From Nitrosomonas sp. PY1 (GTDB taxonomy: Bacteria > Pseudomonadota > Gammaproteobacteria > Burkholderiales > Nitrosomonadaceae): a DNA stretch of 64,000 bases. Under the pieces are notes generated by a model. That model was not told the DNA's origin. It did not search any database and worked only from the letters and a program-made list of their open reading frames with translations. A program made the translations under genes and the position numbers. Below, in pieces: positions 27,979 through 37,709 of this stretch; within the stretch, counting starts at the first letter, position 1; every line of letters begins with the position of its first letter. Location of the stretch: assembly GCF_022836435.1 (NCBI RefSeq), contig NZ_BQXC01000001.1, positions 534,400 through 598,399 of the forward strand, given 5' to 3'.

Positions 27979-29160
27979 ATGACTAACGATCATTACGACA
28001 TTGTCATTATTGGCGGCGGTCCTGTGGGCATGGCATTAGCAATAGCCTTACATAACGCGGATGCTTCGGTATTGTTATTGGAAGCTCGTGGTATACCAGA
28101 AGAGATTGGGGATCCCAGGCCCTTGGCATTGTCGTATGGTAGTCAATTGATATTACGTCGGCTGAGAGTTTGGGATCGATTAACTCAGAAAACACCCATT
28201 ACATCCATCCATATCTCTAACAGGAGCAGTTTCGGACAAACATTGATTACACCGGAGGATGCTAATGTTCCAGTATTGGGTTATGTAGTCAGCTATTTCG
28301 ATTTATATCGTTCCATGTACCAAGAATTGTCGGAAAGAACTACGGACAATATTGATTATATTGCGGGAGCAACCGTAACTCAATTGGAAACCTCTGATCA
28401 TTTAGGTACGGTATATTTTGATTATCAAGGAAAGAAAGTAAAAGTCGATGCCCAAATGCTGGTGCTAGCCGATGGCGGTAAGTTGACGCAATTTATTCCG
28501 GGTATCGTGTATAAAACCCGAGATTATCAACAATGGGCAGTCATCGCTAATATCAAGGCCGAGAAAAAACAAGTTGGAGTTGCTTATGAACGCTTTACTC
28601 CTGATGGACCGATAGCATTATTACCCAATAAGGAAGATTTTGCTTTGGTTTGGACAGTGCCATCTTCAATTGCTAAAGAAATTTGTGAGCTTGATGATGT
28701 AGCGTTTCTTAAGCGTTTGCACCATCATTTTGGCGATAGGTTAGGTCAGTTTGTTGCAGCAGGAGAGAGATCTGCTTTTCCACTCATGCTAAAATACGCC
28801 CCTTCGATTATAGCGCAAAGAATAGTTTTGATAGGTAATGCCGCTCAAACACTGCATCCAGTTGCAGGGCAGGGATTTAACTTGGGGTTACGTGATGCCT
28901 ATGAGTTATCGAGAGAAGTATCGAGTATGCACAATACGGTCAGTAAAATAGGTACATCTACTATGTTAACGAAATATAGTGAAAAGAGAAAAATCGATAG
29001 TTATGGAGGCATGATTTTTACAGATACGCTTATAAAACTCTTTTCTAACGAGCATGCATTACTAAAATCAGCCTGCGGATTTGGTTTAAGCACCTTAGAT
29101 TGCGTTTCTCCTCTGAAAAGACTTGTTTCTCGTCGTATGATTTTTGGAGCAAGAGGGTAG
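27979..29160 (+). CDS. UbiH/Coq6-family FAD-dependent ubiquinone hydroxylase
   Basis: A 393-residue aromatic-ring hydroxylase. The N-terminal FAD loop is DIVIIGGGPVGMALAIAL; the middle motif is LVLADGGKLTQF (a variant of the DG motif), and the C-terminal GNAAQTLHPVAGQGFNLGLRDA is diagnostic for the UbiH/UbiF/UbiI/Coq6 group. These insert hydroxyl groups into the ubiquinone ring. Which ring position is used (UbiH, UbiI or UbiM) cannot be fixed here. The usual Asp in GDAAH appears as Asn (GNAAQ), which also occurs in this family. Confidence 0.85.
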   Translation: MTNDHYDIVIIGGGPVGMALAIALHNADASVLLLEARGIPEEIGDPRPLALSYGSQLILRRLRVWDRLTQKTPITSIHISNRSSFGQTLITPEDANVPVLGYVVSYFDLYRSMYQELSERTTDNIDYIAGATVTQLETSDHLGTVYFDYQGKKVKVDAQMLVLADGGKLTQFIPGIVYKTRDYQQWAVIANIKAEKKQVGVAYERFTPDGPIALLPNKEDFALVWTVPSSIAKEICELDDVAFLKRLHHHFGDRLGQFVAAGERSAFPLMLKYAPSIIAQRIVLIGNAAQTLHPVAGQGFNLGLRDAYELSREVSSMHNTVSKIGTSTMLTKYSEKRKIDSYGGMIFTDTLIKLFSNEHALLKSACGFGLSTLDCVSPLKRLVSRRMIFGARG

Positions 29161-29211
29161 TTTATTCGATGTTGCTACTCTGTCGGTGATCAAAGCGCTA
29201 TAATTCACGCC

Positions 29212-29238
29212 AACCATTGTTTTAGAATGGTTTTGTTT
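29212..29238 (+). terminator. Rho-independent terminator between ubiH-like gene and dusB
   Basis: A 7-bp stem (AACCATT, 29212-29218, with 29226-29232) and 7-base loop, followed directly by TTGTTTT. It lies about 50 bp after the ubiH-like stop. Confidence 0.65.
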
Positions 29239-29327
29239 TAATAAGAATGATGTAATCGTTAATAACTATTTTTTAATAAAGTAGATTACCTAGAATATTT
29301 TCTATCCCTGAAACGTATTCAATCTAA

Positions 29328-30359
29328 ATGCAAATCGGTTCATATATTTTTAAAAATAAGCTTATTGTCGCACCAATGGCTGGTGTTACAGATCGACCCT
29401 TTCGACAATTATGTAAGAAAATGGGTGCTGGCATGGCGGTTTCTGAAATGGTTTCCAGTAATTCGTTGTTGTGGGGATCGAAAAAAACGGAGCGTCGTGC
29501 TAACCATGAAGGTGAAGTATCTCCAATTTCCGTTCAGATTGCGGGTTCTGACCCCAAAATGTTGGCAGATGCGGCTCGTTACAATGTTGAAAGGGGAGCT
29601 GAGATCATTGATATCAATATGGGGTGCCCTGCCAAGAAAATATGTAACGTTATGGCGGGTTCGGCTTTATTGCAAAATGAATTACTTGTTAGGAAAATTC
29701 TTGATACTGTTGTTAAAGCAGTTGATATTCCAGTAACACTTAAAATACGTACAGGTTGGGATAAGCAACATAAAAATGCTTTGATTATTGCGCATATTGC
29801 TGAAGATTCAGGAATACAAGCTCTCGCCATTCATGGCCGTACTCGTGCTTGCGCATATACTGGCAATGCTGAATATGACACTATTGCAGCAGTTAAAGCT
29901 GATGTCAAAATCCCGGTCATAGCGAACGGCGATATCACAACGCCTGAAAAGGCAGATCGGGTACTTACATACACTAAAGCCGATGCAATTATGATAGGGC
30001 GCGCGGCTCAAGGACGTCCTTGGATATTTCGTGAGATAGATCAATATTTACAAAATAAGGCTGAGTTACCATCACCTAAAGTCTCTGAAATACACCAAAT
30101 TCTCATTAACCATTTACATGACTTGTATGATTTCTACGGAGAATACTCCGGCGTGCGTATCGCACGCAAACATATATCCTGGTATACCAAAGGCTTAGTT
30201 GGTTCTGCCGGTTTCCGGCATAAAATGAATCAATTGCAAACCAGTGAACAGCAAATCTTCGAAATAAATCTATTTTTTTCTGAATTAGCCGAGAAAGGCC
30301 AAAGATTGAGTTATATAGAAGGAGAGGGATCAGTTCATGAGCGCAGTGAAGGAGAATGA
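29328..30359 (+). CDS. dusB: tRNA-dihydrouridine synthase B
   Basis: A 343-residue FMN enzyme reducing uridine in the tRNA D-loop. It has LIVAPMAGVTDRPFRQL at the N-terminus, the catalytic Cys in INMGCPAKKICN, KIRTGW, HGRTRACAYTG and VIANGDI, then MIGRAAQGRPWIF. The length and motifs fit DusB. The C-terminal end overlaps fis by 23 bases, a gene pair conserved across many proteobacteria, in which dusB and fis are co-expressed. Confidence 0.96.
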   Translation: MQIGSYIFKNKLIVAPMAGVTDRPFRQLCKKMGAGMAVSEMVSSNSLLWGSKKTERRANHEGEVSPISVQIAGSDPKMLADAARYNVERGAEIIDINMGCPAKKICNVMAGSALLQNELLVRKILDTVVKAVDIPVTLKIRTGWDKQHKNALIIAHIAEDSGIQALAIHGRTRACAYTGNAEYDTIAAVKADVKIPVIANGDITTPEKADRVLTYTKADAIMIGRAAQGRPWIFREIDQYLQNKAELPSPKVSEIHQILINHLHDLYDFYGEYSGVRIARKHISWYTKGLVGSAGFRHKMNQLQTSEQQIFEINLFFSELAEKGQRLSYIEGEGSVHERSEGE

Positions 30360-30579
30360 AATTGCAACGTGTATTCGCAAAGCTATCGGTACCTATCTGG
30401 GTGATCTAGACGGAGAGAAGCCGGGGGAACTATATAGTATGGTTATTCATAGCGTTGAGAGACCTTTGATTGAAATAGCAATTCAACATACTAGGGGTAA
30501 TCAAACTCAGGCAGCGGAATTGCTGGGAATAAACCGTAATACATTACGCCAAAAAATGAAACAATATCAAATTAAATGA
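30337..30579 (+). CDS. fis: Fis family DNA-binding protein
   Basis: An 80-residue Fis protein (slightly shorter than the 98 of E. coli, as usual in betaproteobacteria). The C-terminal helix-turn-helix reads [19 protein letters not shown] followed by KQYQIK. Fis bends DNA and affects growth-phase transcription and chromosome structure. The start is inside the end of dusB, with GGAGAGGGAT just upstream. Its last bases overlap the purH ATG (ATGA). Confidence 0.95.
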   Translation: MSAVKENEIATCIRKAIGTYLGDLDGEKPGELYSMVIHSVERPLIEIAIQHTRGNQTQAAELLGINRNTLRQKMKQYQIK

Positions 30580-32120
30580 CTATTCAATATGCACTCCTGA
30601 GTGTTTCCGATAAAACAGGAATAGTAGATTTCGCTCAACGATTGATTCAGAATGGTATTAAGATACTATCTACGGGTGGAACGGCTCAATTATTGCGAGA
30701 AAAAGGATTAGCCGTAACGGAGGTTAGTGATCATACTGGCTTTCCTGAAATGCTGGATGGTCGTGTTAAAACTTTGCATCCGAAAATCCACGCAGGAATA
30801 TTGGCTCGTAACGATTTAGTAGAACATCAGCAAGCGCTTGAAGAATCAGGAATTCCCAATATCGATTTGGTTGTTGTTAATCTTTATCCGTTTAAGAAAA
30901 CTATTGCAAAACCAGATTGCAGCTTGAGCGAGGCGATTGAAAACATTGATATCGGTGGTCCAACTATGATAAGGGCAGCTGCAAAAAATTACCAAAAGGT
31001 TGCTATTGTTACCGATCCACTTGATTATTCTTCCGTTTGTGAAGAGCTGGAAGCGTGCCATGGAAAGATTGGTGAGGCAACTCGTTTGAGTTTAGCGAAA
31101 AAGGCATTTTCTCACACGGCTTCTTATGATAGTGTTATCAGTAACTATCTTACCGGTATCGACAAAAATTTTCCTGATTCTCTCAATTTAAACTTTCATC
31201 TTGTCCAGGAATTGCGCTATGGCGAAAATCCTCATCAGAAAGCAGCTTTTTATCGTGACGAGGTAACGGTATCTGGTAGCTTGGCGAATTATGAGCAACT
31301 ACAAGGCAAGGAGTTATCTTATAACAACATCGCAGATACAGACGCTGCATGGGAATGTGTCAAGACTTTTCATCAACCAGCTTGCGTGATTGTGAAGCAT
31401 GCAAATCCTTGTGGAGTGGCTATTGCAGAAACAACTTTGCAAGCCTATCAACGTGCTTTTGCTACAGATCCCGTTTCTGCTTTTGGCGGTATTATTGCAT
31501 TCAATCGACCGCTAGATAAAGAAACGGCAGAATTCGTTTTGAAGCAATTCGTTGAAGTCATCATTGCTCCACAAATATCATCTGAAGCACAACAAGTTTT
31601 GGGGCAAAAAAATAACATTCGCGTATTGATTGTGTCATTAGAGAATCATTTTCATCAGTATGATTTGAAGCGAATTGGTGGAGGCATTTTGGTGCAGACT
31701 CCAGATATAAAAAATGTTACCGAGTCAGATTTACAGGTCGTTACACAGGTAAAGCCAACCGCACAGCAACTTGCAGATTTATTGTTTGCATGGCGCGTGG
31801 CGAAATTTATCAAATCGAATGCCATTGTGTTTTGTCGTGAGGGTCAAACTGTAGGTATAGGTGCTGGGCAGATGAGTCGTGTAGATAGTGCACGTATTGC
31901 ATCTATTAAAGCTCAGCAAGCTAATCTTTTATTATCAGGCTCTGTTGTTGCTTCAGATGCTTTTTTCCCTTTCCGAGATGGCTTGGATGTTGTGGCACAG
32001 GCTGGTGCAATCGCTGTGATTCAACCAGGCGGCAGTATTCGAGATAACGAAGTTATTGCGGCAGCCGATGAACAAGGTATTGCAATGGTGTTTACAAATA
32101 TTCGTCATTTTAGGCACTAA
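30576..32120 (+). CDS. purH: Bifunctional AICAR formyltransferase/IMP cyclohydrolase
   Basis: A 514-residue enzyme for the final two steps of IMP synthesis. The N-terminal MGS-like cyclohydrolase domain contains [11 protein letters not shown] and [15 protein letters not shown]. The C-terminal transformylase has [12 protein letters not shown], the Lys-His of [12 protein letters not shown] and the [12 protein letters not shown] region. Overlap with fis by 4 bases suggests coupled translation; purD follows 15 bp later. Confidence 0.97.
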   Translation: MTIQYALLSVSDKTGIVDFAQRLIQNGIKILSTGGTAQLLREKGLAVTEVSDHTGFPEMLDGRVKTLHPKIHAGILARNDLVEHQQALEESGIPNIDLVVVNLYPFKKTIAKPDCSLSEAIENIDIGGPTMIRAAAKNYQKVAIVTDPLDYSSVCEELEACHGKIGEATRLSLAKKAFSHTASYDSVISNYLTGIDKNFPDSLNLNFHLVQELRYGENPHQKAAFYRDEVTVSGSLANYEQLQGKELSYNNIADTDAAWECVKTFHQPACVIVKHANPCGVAIAETTLQAYQRAFATDPVSAFGGIIAFNRPLDKETAEFVLKQFVEVIIAPQISSEAQQVLGQKNNIRVLIVSLENHFHQYDLKRIGGGILVQTPDIKNVTESDLQVVTQVKPTAQQLADLLFAWRVAKFIKSNAIVFCREGQTVGIGAGQMSRVDSARIASIKAQQANLLLSGSVVASDAFFPFRDGLDVVAQAGAIAVIQPGGSIRDNEVIAAADEQGIAMVFTNIRHFRH

Positions 32121-32135
32121 TTTGTTTTAATAATT

Positions 32136-33440
32136 ATGAGAGTATTGGTTATTGGTGGCGGTGGTAGGGAGCATGCGATTGCATGGAAATTAAAGCAATC
32201 TCCTCGTGTTGATAAAGTATTTGTGGTGCCAGGCAATGCAGGTACAGCACTAGAACCAGGTGTTGAAAATGTTGGAATAACCGAAATTCCTGAGCTTGTT
32301 GAATTTGCGCAAAAAGAATCTATAGCCATTACTATCGTTGGTCCCGAGGCACCGCTGGCTAATGGCATAGTTAATGACTTCGAAAAAGCGCGATTAAAAA
32401 TTTTTGGACCGACTTGGCAGGCTGCGCAACTTGAGACATCAAAAATTTTTGCTAAGGAATTCATGTTGCGACATAAAATTCCAACAGCAGGGTATATGCG
32501 ATTTACCGATGCATTATGTGCTCATCGTTATATTGATGAAAATCCCGCACCGCTTGTTATTAAAGCAAATGGCTTAGCTTCTGGGAAAGGAGTAGTGGTT
32601 GCAGAAACGAAAGAGCAAGCACATAGTGCTGTGGATGCTATTCTTGTTGCCAAAAGCTTAGGAAATGCAGGAAATGAAATTCTCATAGAGGAATTTCTTC
32701 AGGGCACAGAAGTCAGCTTTATTGTTATGACGGATGGGCAATATGTATTGCCGCTAGCGAATAGTCAGGATCACAAACGGCTCTATGATGGAGATCAGGG
32801 TCCTAATACTGGTGGAATGGGTGCATATTCACCTACACCTTTTGTATCATCCACGCTTCATGAAAAGATTATGCAAGAAATCATTCATCCCGCGATTGAT
32901 GGAATGAGGCAAGAGAATATTCAATATCGTGGTTTTTTATATGCCGGGCTTATGATTTCTCAGAATGAACAACCAAAGGTTTTGGAGTTTAATTGTCGAC
33001 TGGGTGATCCCGAAACACAACCAATTATGCTTCGACTCAAGAGTGATTTTTTTTCAATCATAGAGCATGCTGTTAATGAAACTTTGGATAATGCATTGAT
33101 TGAATGGGATTCGCGAATTGCATTAGGGGTTGTGATTGCTGCGCATGGTTATCCTGAGAATCCAAGGAGAAACGATGTTATTCAAGGGCTAACGGAATCA
33201 ATGCTTGCGCAAAAAGATAATAACGATTTCCATGTTTTTCATTCCGGTACTGTTATTCGGAAGAATGGTACTAGTGATGAGATTGTTACTGCTGGGGGGC
33301 GCGTACTATGTGTTACGGCATTGGGCGAGACAGTCAAAATTGCGCAACAAAATAGTTATCAGTTAGTAGATAAGATTTCTTTCAAGGATTGTCAGTTTCG
33401 TCGGGACATTGGTTATCAGAGTATTCGACGCTTGAGTTAG
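32136..33440 (+). CDS. purD: Phosphoribosylamine-glycine ligase
   Basis: A 434-residue ATP-grasp enzyme making GAR from phosphoribosylamine, glycine and ATP. It begins RVLVIGGGGREHAIAWKL, has VGPEAPLANG, the ATP-grasp stretch VIKANGLASGKGVVVA, the central DHKRLYDGDQGPNTGGMGAYSP and the metal-binding EFNCRLGDPETQ. Full length. It ends the dusB-fis-purH-purD operon and converges on flgL with 12 bp between; an AT-only hairpin (33442-33448/33465-33471) spans the junction. Confidence 0.97.
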   Translation: MRVLVIGGGGREHAIAWKLKQSPRVDKVFVVPGNAGTALEPGVENVGITEIPELVEFAQKESIAITIVGPEAPLANGIVNDFEKARLKIFGPTWQAAQLETSKIFAKEFMLRHKIPTAGYMRFTDALCAHRYIDENPAPLVIKANGLASGKGVVVAETKEQAHSAVDAILVAKSLGNAGNEILIEEFLQGTEVSFIVMTDGQYVLPLANSQDHKRLYDGDQGPNTGGMGAYSPTPFVSSTLHEKIMQEIIHPAIDGMRQENIQYRGFLYAGLMISQNEQPKVLEFNCRLGDPETQPIMLRLKSDFFSIIEHAVNETLDNALIEWDSRIALGVVIAAHGYPENPRRNDVIQGLTESMLAQKDNNDFHVFHSGTVIRKNGTSDEIVTAGGRVLCVTALGETVKIAQQNSYQLVDKISFKDCQFRRDIGYQSIRRLS

Positions 33441-33452
33441 AGTTATTTGGAG

Positions 33453-34664
33453 TTATATGTAATTAAATAACGATAAGCTAGAAATTTTTACGTATGATTG
33501 TTGAGCGGCTTGAAGATAGAGTTGTTGTCGTTGTAAATCTGATATCGATTTTGCAAAGTCAACATCTTGTAGATTTGACAATAAGCCCTCAAATTGAATC
33601 TCTTGATCGCTTCCTACGCTTTCTAGTGCATCAATCTCTTGAAGCCTTGATCCGATAGCTGATTGTTTAGTGAGTACATTTTCTAAGCTATTGCTGATAT
33701 CTTGTAGTGTAGAACTTAAAACGTTTGCAAAACGAGTGCCGTCAGGTTGGCCGGCAGCGGGTTTTTCTAGTGCTGAAATTAAATTACTAACGGTCTGGAA
33801 TATGCTTTTGTTAGTGCTAGGGGATACAGTAAATTTATCACCATTGACAGGATCTCCTTTGATATTAAATTGGATTCCGTCGAAATTAATTGTACTGCTG
33901 CTGTTACTATAAGAATTACCAGATGAAACGGTTGTTGATGTCGTTGTATTGATAACATCATAAGTTGTAACTCCTGCCACAATGGAAAAGCTTATTTCAT
34001 AGCTATTACCCGTTAAGCTGCCTGGATTAACTACAGATCCTGCATCGACAACTCCTGTTCCTGCGTTTAGAGGGTGAGCCGCAGTGGCAAAGACGCCATT
34101 ACCATTTTTGATTCGCTCAAAGATGTCGGTTCCTGGATCGCTCACAGCCAATTGGCGTGAAAAGCTCACCTGACTTAACCTTTGTCCTTGATCTCCCTGG
34201 TACTGTACATTCAACCCGGTTTGACTAAAAGGTTTTGTGTTCGCTTGATATCCTGAAAATAGGAATTGGCCTTTCTCATCAGTTGCATTCGCTAATCCGA
34301 CAAGAGATTCCAGTTGGCTGCGCATTTCCGTTGCGACAGTTATTCGATCAGCATTACTGAATGAGGCAGTTCCTGCACGTACTGCAGATTCATGCACATC
34401 TTGTAGCAATGATGTCACTTTTTTTAATACGTTTTCTTCAAGCTTCAATGATAAATCTGCGGTTGTACGATTAACCGAGTATTGCTTGTTAAGTGATATA
34501 GATTGACTGATATTTAATGCCTGTGTGGCAGAAATGGGATCATCAGAAGGTGTTAATACTCGCCTTCCAGTTGAGAGTTGCTGTTGAGTTTTGATTAATG
34601 AGTCTTGTTGCTGAAGCATTAAATTCGTTCCCGTTTCATATATAGTATTTGAACTGATGCGCAT
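33453..34664 (-). CDS. flgL: Flagellar hook-filament junction protein FlgL
   Basis: A 403-residue flagellin-related protein. The N-terminal coiled-coil segment MRISSNTIYETGTNLMLQQQ and QQQLSTGRRVLTPSDDPISA, and the C-terminal LSNLQDVDFAKSISDLQRQQLYLQAAQQSYVKI are typical of FlgL (HAP3). It connects the hook-associated FlgK ring to the filament. Last gene of the flgBCDEFGHIJKL run, 14 bp after flgK. Confidence 0.95.
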   Translation of the reverse strand: MRISSNTIYETGTNLMLQQQDSLIKTQQQLSTGRRVLTPSDDPISATQALNISQSISLNKQYSVNRTTADLSLKLEENVLKKVTSLLQDVHESAVRAGTASFSNADRITVATEMRSQLESLVGLANATDEKGQFLFSGYQANTKPFSQTGLNVQYQGDQGQRLSQVSFSRQLAVSDPGTDIFERIKNGNGVFATAAHPLNAGTGVVDAGSVVNPGSLTGNSYEISFSIVAGVTTYDVINTTTSTTVSSGNSYSNSSSTINFDGIQFNIKGDPVNGDKFTVSPSTNKSIFQTVSNLISALEKPAAGQPDGTRFANVLSSTLQDISNSLENVLTKQSAIGSRLQEIDALESVGSDQEIQFEGLLSNLQDVDFAKSISDLQRQQLYLQAAQQSYVKISSLSLFNYI

Positions 34665-34678
34665 TCTATTGCTCCTTA

Positions 34679-36592
34679 TTAACCAAGCTGTAGAATTGAG
34701 TTAAACAGTTTTTCACTGATTTCAATAATTTTGCTCGAGGCTTGATAGACTTGTTGATATCGCATCAAATTAGCGGCCTCTTCGTCCAAGTTAACACCCG
34801 AAATCGACTCCATTGAATTTTTAGTTTGTGTTAATAAATTTGCCTGAGCCTTACTTGTTACTTCTAGTTCGCGCGTTTTGTTACCTATTAGAGAAACCAG
34901 TTGCCCATAAGAGGATTGATAAGTAGCAGAACCGCCATCCATGGTGTTTTTTGTTTGTAAAGTACCTAATTGGAGTATGTTACGATTGTCTGCAAAGCCA
35001 TTGCTATTAGGTGTTATTGTGAAAATATCTCCACTTGCAGGTTCACCACTAATCTGAAAGGTATATCCATTAAATGTGATATCAGCTCCTGAAGTGTAAG
35101 TTTGATTAATTGCTGGCAGCCCGGAACCCAATCCGGTTACATTGTATTGACCATCATAAGGCGTGTGAAATGTGATCGTCAGCGGTTGTTGGAGATTGGG
35201 ATCGGCAGGAAATGCCGTTACATTCCCAGCGCTGATGAGGCCTGTGCCGGTATTTGATAAAGCCGAACCAGTGCGATTAGGGCCTGCTGCAGCTATTTTA
35301 GCGGTATCTTTAATGTTAACCGCAATATCTCTGGCACCATTTATCGTTGGCTGAATTAGAAATCTTTCGTTGGCTAGAATGCTTGCATTGGTAACGGTTA
35401 CTCCATCAAGAGTTAATGGAGAGGCAGGTGAAGGCATTGTTGCGCTACTGATAGAGCTTTTGTCGGATAATCTCATCAAAGTATAATTCGTTCCGTCATA
35501 AGAGAATTGGTAATCGCTTGTCGTTAAATTTCCAAAATCAGTGATCGAGGCAGAAATACTTGATGTTCCGCTATTTATCAAAGAAGAAATAATTTTCGGT
35601 GAAGATACTGTAAAAAAGTCACCGCCCATTTCACCATTAAGGTCTACGCCTAAGTGGTGTTGCTCATTAAAATTTTGTGCCAATGTTATTGCGATTCTTC
35701 CTAATGAGCTCTGCGCATTTTCAAGGGTATTACTGCGAAATGCGAATAGGCCCCCTAAAGATCCTCCGTTTATTTGTTCTTCAGGTAATTGAATAGTACT
35801 TCCACCGCTAACTATGCCTAATGTTAAATTGCTCGGATTATCGGGAGATTGTATTGTTTTGAGTGATATCGCTCTAGAACCAACAACTATTGCTTGACCA
35901 TTGCCAATATAAACATTCATACTGCCATCACCTTGTCTTACTGTGTCAGTGTTTACCAGTTTGCTGATTTGATTGATAAGTTCATCTCTTTGGTCAAGCA
36001 TATCGTTAGGAGGTTGTCCAGCAGTAGAACCTTCAGCTACTATGATTTGTTGGTTAACTTCAGCTACTTGCTTTGCTAGTGAATTTATTTCGTCAATGTT
36101 GCTGGTTATTTGCTCATTTACTCCACTTTTAATTTGAAACATTCGCTGATCCAAGCTTTGGAAGCGCGCAACAAGAGCTTCTGAGCTACTTAATATGGAT
36201 TGGCGCGAGGATGTTAAAGAAGGGTTTGTGGCGACATCCTGTATGGCATTAAAAAATTTCTGTAATGTTGGTGATAAACCAGAAGTCGCTTCAGCCAGCA
36301 TATTGTCAAGTTGCTTTATTTCCGCATAATTGGTATCCAGCAATTGACTTTGTGTTTGAACCTGCAGAGATTGCGACACGAGAAATTGACTATATATGCG
36401 TTGTATGGTGGTTGTATGAACCCCTTTTCCTACAAATCCAGTGCCAAATGATTGCGGAGCATTAGTGCCTTGCAGTACCTCTTGTCGCTTAAAGCCAGGC
36501 GTATTGGCATTGCTTATGTTATGGCTGGTTGTCTGCAATTGATTCTGTGCAGTTAGAAGGCCAGAGATACCAATATTTAGAATATTTCCCAT
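34679..36592 (-). CDS. flgK: Flagellar hook-associated protein FlgK
   Basis: A 637-residue HAP1. The N-terminus NILNIGISGLLTAQNQLQTTSHNISNANTPGFKRQEV (quoted here by its start and end motifs GISGLLTAQNQ and NANTPGFKRQ) is the rod/hook family segment, and the C-terminal GVNLDEEAANLMRYQQVYQ is FlgK-specific. The middle is the variable surface-exposed part, with repeated Ser/Thr/Gly-rich sequence. It forms the first junction ring between hook and filament. Confidence 0.96.
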   Translation of the reverse strand: MGNILNIGISGLLTAQNQLQTTSHNISNANTPGFKRQEVLQGTNAPQSFGTGFVGKGVHTTTIQRIYSQFLVSQSLQVQTQSQLLDTNYAEIKQLDNMLAEATSGLSPTLQKFFNAIQDVATNPSLTSSRQSILSSSEALVARFQSLDQRMFQIKSGVNEQITSNIDEINSLAKQVAEVNQQIIVAEGSTAGQPPNDMLDQRDELINQISKLVNTDTVRQGDGSMNVYIGNGQAIVVGSRAISLKTIQSPDNPSNLTLGIVSGGSTIQLPEEQINGGSLGGLFAFRSNTLENAQSSLGRIAITLAQNFNEQHHLGVDLNGEMGGDFFTVSSPKIISSLINSGTSSISASITDFGNLTTSDYQFSYDGTNYTLMRLSDKSSISSATMPSPASPLTLDGVTVTNASILANERFLIQPTINGARDIAVNIKDTAKIAAAGPNRTGSALSNTGTGLISAGNVTAFPADPNLQQPLTITFHTPYDGQYNVTGLGSGLPAINQTYTSGADITFNGYTFQISGEPASGDIFTITPNSNGFADNRNILQLGTLQTKNTMDGGSATYQSSYGQLVSLIGNKTRELEVTSKAQANLLTQTKNSMESISGVNLDEEAANLMRYQQVYQASSKIIEISEKLFNSILQLG

Positions 36593-36675
36593 AATATTAT
36601 CTAAGTTCGTATTTTTAGAGAGCCATATTCGTTATATCGACGCAACGAAAGAAGTATTAAGCAGATTTTAAGTAA

Positions 36676-37683
36676 TTAAATAAATTTTCGATTTTGTATT
36701 GCTTCGTTATTAATTATCTTAATTAATTTGTCTGCATAAAGTGGATCTGTTGCATAACCTGCTTGCTGCAAGCCATTTGCAAATGCAATGGCGTCGGTAT
36801 TTTTTACAACTTTGGCATATCGTGGATTGTCCGATAGCAACTTGGCATAATCACTGAACCCTTCTGCATATGAATTATAGGCACGAAATTTTTCGACAAT
36901 TCTTTGTGGAGCACCATTGATGTACTCGGTTGTTACTGTCTCGATAACTTCCCCTTTCCAGTTTGCTCCAGCTTTAATACCAAATAGGTTGTAACTAGGC
37001 TTGTTGTCCGCACGCCGAATTTCATGTTTACCCCAACCGCTTTCTAAAGCAGCCTGCGCTAGGATAAATTGAGAAGGAATGCCCGTTGATTGAGTGGCAA
37101 CTTTTGCATGAGGTAAGAGTCTGTCGATAAAACTGCTGATTTGATTAGATAATTTACTGTTTGTTAATTCCGATTGCTTTGAAAGAGAGGAGGATTCCGT
37201 TCGTGTATTAGCGATATTAGGTGTGCCGATAGAGCTAATATTTGGAGTGCTTTTTAATGTAGGCCATAGCTGTTGAGATTCATCATTGGGATGCATGCCC
37301 GGAATAATGGGTAACTTTTTATTCGGATCAGTTGTAGGTAGTGTCGGGTTAACTTCATTAGAAATAGAAGCTCCTAATGCGTGGGACCGTGATAGTTGTT
37401 TTACCATCATATCTGCAATACCGATGCCTCTTTTTGATATATGCTGCGCCAATTGCTGGTCATACATTTGGGTAAAGAATTGTGTTTGCTGACTATCAAA
37501 TAACCCATCTTTTGGCGTAGCTTCGCGCATACTTTTTAGAAGCATGTGCATAAATAGCCCTTCAAATTGTTGTGCAACTTTTTGTAAAGCATTATCTGGA
37601 TTTCTTTTGGCTAGCACTTGCAATTCATCAATGCTCCTGGCATCAATCGCGAGCCTGCTTGAGATATCGGGTGAAATAATCAT
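36676..37683 (-). CDS. flgJ: Flagellar rod-cap/peptidoglycan hydrolase FlgJ
   Basis: A 335-residue two-domain protein. The N-terminal rod-binding domain (about 30-110) has QFEGLFMHMLLKSMREATPKD and ends in the helix GIADMMVKQL. A Ser/Thr/Pro-rich linker leads to a C-terminal glucosaminidase/muramidase domain with FILAQAALESGWGKHEI, where the Glu is the likely catalytic acid, and YNLFGIKAG. It locally opens the cell wall for rod passage. Confidence 0.95.
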   Translation of the reverse strand: MIISPDISSRLAIDARSIDELQVLAKRNPDNALQKVAQQFEGLFMHMLLKSMREATPKDGLFDSQQTQFFTQMYDQQLAQHISKRGIGIADMMVKQLSRSHALGASISNEVNPTLPTTDPNKKLPIIPGMHPNDESQQLWPTLKSTPNISSIGTPNIANTRTESSSLSKQSELTNSKLSNQISSFIDRLLPHAKVATQSTGIPSQFILAQAALESGWGKHEIRRADNKPSYNLFGIKAGANWKGEVIETVTTEYINGAPQRIVEKFRAYNSYAEGFSDYAKLLSDNPRYAKVVKNTDAIAFANGLQQAGYATDPLYADKLIKIINNEAIQNRKFI

Positions 37684-37709
37684 GATTATTCGTCCTTATA
37701 AAAATGAGA